This document shows, in pieces, positions 15,441 to 19,089 of a DNA stretch of 19,089 nt; within the stretch, counting starts at the first letter, position 1, and each line of letters begins with the position of its first letter. Under the pieces are notes generated by a model, which was not told where the DNA came from, did no database searches, and saw only the letters and a list, made by a program, of their open reading frames with translations. Source of the DNA: UBA3775 sp051877895 (lineage in GTDB: Bacteria > Bacillota > Clostridia > Lachnospirales > Lachnospiraceae); the NCBI GenBank assembly GCA_051877895.1, contig JBJEJI010000024.1, forward strand, positions 1 to 19,089. The letters run 5' to 3'. The position numbers were made by a program, and so were the translations under genes.

Positions 15441-15833
15441 TTAATAACGGACATTCTTTTCCATAACCACAAAACCATGTTCCATCCTGTCTGTATATTG
15501 ACGGTACGCCTCCATGTTATCAAATCGCTTTACTGTATGAATCCCCTACTCTCCAAATACTTTATATTCCTTCGGCGCATAGCCGTTACGGATATAAAAC
15601 TCTTCCGCACAACCCTCTGCCGAACCTACTCCGATTCTGTTGAAGCCATACCCGGACGCACAGCTTTCAAATTTCTTAAGCAGAAGACTTCCCAGTCCTC
15701 TCCTTCGATACTGTTCCTTTACGGCAATGCCATCCAGTGTAAAGGAACAATCTTCCGGAACATCCAGCTGCCTTGCCCAGCCGAAAGCAATGCCTGCCGG
15801 TATTCCGTCGACCAACAGCATCAGAAATGCAGC
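15441..15833 (-). pseudogene. GNAT acetyltransferase remnant (5' truncated, internal stop)
   Basis: The minus strand encodes the last two-thirds of a GNAT enzyme: LLVDGIPAGIAFG strand, the acetyl-CoA loop YRRRGLGS, then the IGVGSAEGCAEEFYIRNGY block near the C-terminus. The frame begins right after a TGA (15834-15836), so about 60 N-terminal residues are missing. A TAG at 15546-15548 interrupts it, but the same frame continues for 34 more sensible codons (GIHTVKRFDNMEAYRQY...) to TAA at 15441, typical of the true C-terminus. The stop is a single change from GAG. There is no ribosome binding site. It sits after the terminator of the neighbouring gene, so it is probably silent. Confidence 0.8.
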
Positions 15834-15851
15834 TCAATTCTTTCAATGTTC

Positions 15852-15899
15852 AAAAACGAAAAGGCGTGCAAACAGGTCTTTCCTGTTTATTCACGCCTT
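15852..15899 (-). terminator. Terminator of the Cys-rich protein gene
   Basis: AAGGCGTG (15861-15868) pairs with CACGCCTT (15892-15899), and AAACAGG (15870-15876) with CCTGTTT (15882-15888). On the minus strand TTCGTTTTTG follows. Confidence 0.88.
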
Positions 15900-15935
15900 C
15901 TCTTTCATTTTCATTAATGTCAAAACTTCCGAAGC

Positions 15936-16202
15936 TTATTCTTCAGCTTCATCTGTCTGGTTTTTTTCTGTATTCTCCTCGGTAGCAGCCTCATCATCAC
16001 ATTGACAGGTTTCCCCTTTATCACATGTGCATTCACAGGCATCGGAACCTTCCTCACAGTTACATTCCAGTTCTTCATCCGGAACAGCCACATCATCACC
16101 TTCGGTCTGTGCACAGTTTTTATCTTTTACATACTTGTATAATACTGCTCCTGCAGCTGCACCAACAAGAAAACCAAGAAAACTTTTCGTAGACTTTTTC
16201 AT
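15936..16202 (-). CDS. Small Cys-rich acidic membrane protein with CxC motifs
   Basis: An 88-residue protein. After a Lys-rich start, residues 8-25 (FLGFLVGAAAGAVLYKYV) form one Gly/Ala-rich membrane helix like those of YtxH-type proteins. The rest is strongly acidic and carries eight cysteines: one at about 30 and seven between 46 and 65, in CxC, CxCxC and CxC clusters set among Asp/Glu. Paired CxC in such a short tail is reminiscent of metallothionein or metal-relay sites; the function is inference. ATG 16202 is favoured by GGAGG 9 nt upstream and by the promoter at 16258-16286, which rules out a longer frame that would start inside it. It follows the coiled-coil gene by 101 nt and ends in a strong terminator. 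Confidence 0.85.
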   Translation of the reverse strand: MKKSTKSFLGFLVGAAAGAVLYKYVKDKNCAQTEGDDVAVPDEELECNCEEGSDACECTCDKGETCQCDDEAATEENTEKNQTDEAEE

Positions 16203-16257
16203 TTTATTATACCTCCGCTCCGTATATTCAATTACCATAACCCGATAATTTACTTGG

Positions 16258-16286
16258 ATTATATAGTTTATACAAGGGTTTGTCAA
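16258..16286 (-). promoter_or_regulatory. Full-consensus sigma-A promoter
   Basis: On the minus strand TTGACA (16281-16286), a 17-bp spacer and TATAAT (16258-16263) match the consensus at all twelve positions. Start near 16251, leader about 48 nt before the Cys-rich gene. The best promoter in the window. Confidence 0.92.
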
Positions 16287-16303
16287 TTAAATTAGCATAA
16301 ACT

Positions 16304-18454
16304 TTATTTAATAATTATAGGTCCTTCATCAAGATCTGAAAAATCATCTTCAGGTGCTATATTATCCCATTTTCCGGAATACATTGTAGACAGCTGTTTC
16401 TGAATACGTTCTGCTCTTGCTGCTCTTTCTTCAGCAAGCTGTCTTTCCTCTTCTTCTGTAAGCTGTGGTTCCTCATCAAAAGGAGAAAATCCTGTTCCCA
16501 CACCATACATTCCGGAGGTTTTGTAATTCTTCATAGGAGGAATTTCAGGCCATACATTTTTTGACATAACTGCTTCAAATTGTTTTTCTACCAGAGCCTG
16601 AGATTTAATATCTTCCTCATCAATGCCAGGATCTTCATTTGTTATTTTCTGAACAAATTCCTCCGTTACCGGCTCTGTTGATACAGGTTCTGCAGCTGCC
16701 ATAGGATTGTATCCAAAATTCCAGCCTGTAGATTCTTCCGGGTTATACGCTTCTGTAACAGGTTCCTCTGCTACAGGTTCTTCTGTCATAGGTTCCTCTG
16801 TAAACATTTTCTCTGCTACCGACTCCTCTGCAGTTAGCGGTGCAGATTCAGTTTCTGTTATGTATTCTACTTTTGTAGATTCGGGTTCTTCCTCAGTTTC
16901 GTTAGTTTCTACAACCGGTTCTGCTTCATACGCTTCTGCTACGGGCTCTGCTTCATAAACTTCTGCTACAGGCTCTGCTTCATAAACTTCTGCTACAGGC
17001 TCTGCTTCATAAACTTCAGTTGCCCGTTCTTCTTCGTAAGTGGCCTCCTGAACAGGTTCATAGATATCTTCATATTCTACAGGCTCAGGATCTTTTACTT
17101 CCGGCATTGGAGCCGGTATGTTTTCAGCACTCTTTACAAGTGTGGAGCTCCATGCATATGCAGAAGCAGAAAGTCCGAGAGCAGCCAGTCTTTGCTGTGC
17201 ATCTGCAATTGCTTTTTCTTCTGCTGCACGACGTGCTTCTTCTTCGGCAACTCTTCGTTCCTCTGCGAGTCTGATTTCTTCTGCGATTCTTGCTGCTTCT
17301 TCTTCAGCCTTTCTACGTTCTTCCTCAAGTCTGCGTAGTTCTTCTTCCTCAGCTCTTCTTTTTTCTTCTGCCAGTCTCATTTCTTCAGCAAGTCTGGCTG
17401 CTTCTTCCTCAGCTTTTCTTCTTTCTTCTGCCAGTCTCATTTCTTCGGCAATTCTGGCCGCTTCTTCTTCAGCTGCTTTTCTTGCCTGTATTTCTCTGGC
17501 TTTTTCTTCTTCCGCCAATCTTTTTTCTTCAGCCATTCTTGCACTTTCTTCTTCTGCAAGCTTCTTTTCTTCGGCAATTCTGGCTGCTTCTTCTTCAGCC
17601 ATCCTTGCTGCTTCATGGAGTCGCATGTATTCAGCTTCAGCCGCACGTCTGTCTTCTTCTCTGCGACGGGTCTCGTCTGCTGTTCTTCGCTGTTCCGCTT
17701 CTATCTGTGCCTGAAGTTCAGCCATTCTTGCCTGCTTTTCAGCTACAATCTGCTGTGCTTCGAAACGCATAGCCTCTGCTTCTTTATACTCAGCACTGTT
17801 TTTACGTTCTTCTCTCATTGCTGCCACTACTGCAGTTGCAGCTGCCTGAGCAAGAATTTCACTCTGTTCGGAAGAATCGGTATCATTAAGACCTGCCGCC
17901 TCTCTCTGGACAATCTTTTCCTCCAGTTCAGAAGTAAGCATTGCCAGCTTCTGAAACATATCTGCCATTTCATTGACCTTGGAATCAATCTCAGTTTCTC
18001 TCTGTTGCATTTTCTCAGAGTCATAAGGAAGTCCTTCTATAGGAACCTCCCTCTCAACTGTAAAGGTTTCCACCTGAAATTCATTCTGCTTTACATGCAT
18101 GCCGAAGGAGCAGAACATATAAGCACCCATTACAACCAGGATATAGCCCAGTCTGTAATCAATTTCCAAACCAAACTGACTCTGCAGGCCCAAAATAACG
18201 CACACACCGCATGCAACAATCAGCAAACCTACAATAATGCCTACAATTGCGAACTTATTAATTGCAGTTTTTGTTACAATTTTCTGTCGTTCTTCTGTTA
18301 TGGTTCTGGTATGAACGTTGTCCAGAACAATCTGATCATTATCCATTTCTTCTACCTCCGGTAAATCCTCATCATTTATTCCGAAATCCTCTGCTGTACC
18401 CGAATACACCGGACGCACAACTGCATCTTCGATGATATCTTTTTTAAAATTCAT
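16304..18454 (-). CDS. Large membrane protein with long charged helix and repeats
   Basis: A 716-residue protein I cannot assign to a family. An acidic N-terminal tail (1-60) precedes two membrane helices (68-89 and 101-118) joined by a short loop, so both long ends lie on the same side, probably the cytosol. Residues about 145-425 are one continuous Glu/Ala/Arg/Lys-rich helix with tandem AEEEAARIAEE-type units, resembling TolA-like or single-alpha-helix rods. Then comes VYEAEPVAE in four copies (about 480-515), an acidic Pro/Glu-rich stretch, and a conserved-looking tail with NVWPEIPPMKNYKTSGMYGVGTG and SGKWDNIAP. The start has a weak ribosome binding site, 12 nt away. Its probable role is a membrane-tethered spacer or scaffold. 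No terminator separates it from the Cys-rich gene. Confidence 0.85.
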   Translation of the reverse strand: MNFKKDIIEDAVVRPVYSGTAEDFGINDEDLPEVEEMDNDQIVLDNVHTRTITEERQKIVTKTAINKFAIVGIIVGLLIVACGVCVILGLQSQFGLEIDYRLGYILVVMGAYMFCSFGMHVKQNEFQVETFTVEREVPIEGLPYDSEKMQQRETEIDSKVNEMADMFQKLAMLTSELEEKIVQREAAGLNDTDSSEQSEILAQAAATAVVAAMREERKNSAEYKEAEAMRFEAQQIVAEKQARMAELQAQIEAEQRRTADETRRREEDRRAAEAEYMRLHEAARMAEEEAARIAEEKKLAEEESARMAEEKRLAEEEKAREIQARKAAEEEAARIAEEMRLAEERRKAEEEAARLAEEMRLAEEKRRAEEEELRRLEEERRKAEEEAARIAEEIRLAEERRVAEEEARRAAEEKAIADAQQRLAALGLSASAYAWSSTLVKSAENIPAPMPEVKDPEPVEYEDIYEPVQEATYEEERATEVYEAEPVAEVYEAEPVAEVYEAEPVAEAYEAEPVVETNETEEEPESTKVEYITETESAPLTAEESVAEKMFTEEPMTEEPVAEEPVTEAYNPEESTGWNFGYNPMAAAEPVSTEPVTEEFVQKITNEDPGIDEEDIKSQALVEKQFEAVMSKNVWPEIPPMKNYKTSGMYGVGTGFSPFDEEPQLTEEEERQLAEERAARAERIQKQLSTMYSGKWDNIAPEDDFSDLDEGPIIIK
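16921..17020. repeat. 27-bp tandem repeat coding for VYEAEPVAE
   Basis: Units start at 16921, 16948, 16975 and 17002 (last one partial). The second and third units are identical over 27 bp, which points to recent slippage or recombination. Period 27 keeps the frame, so copy number can vary without breaking the gene. Confidence 0.9.
17210..17630. repeat. Degenerate repeats coding for the charged helix
   Basis: Purine-rich coding strand (minus) with many related GAAGAAGAAGC-type blocks that encode AEEEAARxAEE units about 19-20 residues long. Long open frames on the opposite strand here are a side effect of the codon bias. Confidence 0.8.
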
Positions 18455-18612
18455 ATTTCATTCGTTACCTATCCTTATTACTCTCGGTTCATTTATCCGC
18501 TCCGTCTGTTGTACATTTTCCGACACCTTCTGTCTTTGTCCGGCACATATCCCATAGCACCGTCTGATTCTTTGGCAGATTCATGCAAAAATGAACAAGA
18601 ACCAATATATAA

Positions 18613-18641
18613 TTAATACCACATTTTTAGAATAATTCCAA
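18613..18641 (-). promoter_or_regulatory. Promoter of the coiled-coil membrane protein gene
   Basis: On the minus strand TTGGAA (18636-18641), a 17-bp spacer and TATTAA (18613-18618). It gives a leader of about 150 nt. Confidence 0.5.
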
Positions 18642-18716
18642 TAGATTTACGTCATTTTATTTCTTTTTTTCACAAAAAGATGATAAATTAATACATGAAA
18701 ATACAACAATTTGCCA

Positions 18717-18745
18717 TTGATTAGAAGAGAATTCTGAATTAAACT
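18717..18745 (+). promoter_or_regulatory. Possible promoter of the GH9 gene
   Basis: TTGATT (18717-18722), a 17-bp spacer and TAAACT (18740-18745), about 50 nt before the start codon. Confidence 0.35.
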
Positions 18746-18794
18746 AAAGTCAAAATACAGAAACTGAAGTATTAGTTATGATAAGGAGGTATTT

Positions 18795-19089
18795 ATGGCA
18801 GTTTATGTTAATCAGACAGGCTACTATACAAATGGCTTCAAACAGGCAACCCTGTCCGGCTCCACAGCCTACAAACTGATAAACGAAAAAGGAGAATCTG
18901 TACTTTCCAAAGATTCTATTACACTTACATGGGACAAAAACAGTGGGGAAGAAATTGCTCTCATTGATTTTTCACAAATTACCGAGTCCGGAAAATATTA
19001 TTTTGAAGATGGCACCGGTAACAAGAGCTGCACTTTTGATATTAAAGACAAAGTTTTTTCGGATTTATTCCTGGATTCCATGAAAATGT
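18795..19089 (+). CDS. Glycoside hydrolase family 9, N-terminal part (runs off window)
   Basis: Only the first 98 codons are present. MAVYVNQTGY is the typical opening of the Ig-like domain that precedes the catalytic domain in GH9 enzymes (cellulases and related beta-glucanases). The strands around AYKLINEKGE, ITLTWDK and GKYYFEDGTGNKSCTFDI fit that domain, and VFSDLFLDSMKM at the edge is where the catalytic domain normally starts. There is no signal peptide, so this copy would be cytosolic, acting on imported oligosaccharides; the actual substrate is not known. AAGGAGGT lies 5-6 nt before the ATG. Confidence 0.85.
   Translation, partial: MAVYVNQTGYYTNGFKQATLSGSTAYKLINEKGESVLSKDSITLTWDKNSGEEIALIDFSQITESGKYYFEDGTGNKSCTFDIKDKVFSDLFLDSMKM

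Larger units (their letters stand above)
18455..18794. other. Divergent intergenic region
   Basis: 340 bp between the coiled-coil gene and the GH9 gene. It carries the two promoter candidates listed and, on the minus strand, a 31-codon open frame (18584-18489) without a ribosome binding site. No RNA gene or repeat is seen. Confidence 0.6.

Noticed and set aside
16203..16286. Longer N-terminus for the Cys-rich protein
   Set aside because: The extra codons would lie in the consensus promoter and leader; GGAGG supports ATG 16202.
17118..18364. Long plus-strand open frames opposite the coiled-coil gene
   Set aside because: They arise from the GAA/GCA-rich codons of the minus-strand gene, give Ser/Leu-rich low-complexity products and have no ribosome binding sites.
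18455..18612. c-di-GMP riboswitch in the 150-nt leader of the coiled-coil gene
   Set aside because: The c-di-GMP gene theme made me look, but no GEMM-type core was visible here or in the other leaders.

Overview
The window looks like chromosomal DNA from a low-GC, motile, polysaccharide-using Lachnospiraceae bacterium of the Butyrivibrio/Roseburia/Eubacterium kind. The signs are DUF4317, DUF5688 and SseB-like proteins typical of that family, an ATP-P-loop NAD synthase fused to a nitrilase-type glutaminase, several GGDEF/EAL proteins, strong GGAGG ribosome binding sites, sigma-A promoters, and a cytosolic-type GH9 enzyme beginning at the right edge. No phage, CRISPR array or intact transposon is visible. 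The only mobile-element hint is an isolated hairpin at the extreme left.

Layout. (1) 68-1591 (+) is a membrane-anchored GGDEF-EAL protein with both catalytic centres eroded. (2) A 323-bp gap carries a perfect inverted repeat and promoter-like boxes and leads to a DUF5688 gene (1915-2829, +). (3) A minus-strand run from 7068 down to 2845 holds a GGDEF-EAL phosphodiesterase, an SseB-like protein, a DUF4317 protein, tRNA-Arg(CCG) and a lipoprotein. It ends at a hairpin that spans the stop codons of both convergent genes. (4) prfC (RF3, 7340-8932, +) and degV (9074-9997, -) converge on a terminator. degV has its own promoter, whose spacer is filled by a perfect palindrome. (5) A minus-strand operon 15103-10248 contains nadE, a cytoplasmic sugar-sensor-like/GGDEF diguanylate cyclase, a GNAT acetyltransferase and a small unknown protein. 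The last three overlap by 8 nt at each junction, and a strong terminator closes the operon. (6) Upstream of nadE lie a candidate short RNA or attenuator and a decayed GNAT gene. (7) 15936-18454 (-) encodes a small Cys-rich membrane protein with a consensus sigma-A promoter and, upstream of it, a large two-helix membrane protein with a very long charged helix and 9-residue repeats. (8) A GH9 gene runs off the right end.

Functionally, the theme is cyclic-di-GMP. One predicted cyclase (GGDEY, sensor-coupled), one predicted hydrolase (complete EAL signature) and one catalytically dead double-domain protein lie within 13 kb. The cyclase is co-transcribed with NAD synthase, which may link a small-molecule signal and cofactor supply to second-messenger output. 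The most novel-looking items are the Cys-rich CxC membrane protein, the repeat-rich coiled-coil membrane protein, the candidate sRNA/attenuator before nadE, the degV operator and the promoter for tRNA-Arg inside the upstream gene. All functional statements come from reading motifs; no database search was possible.
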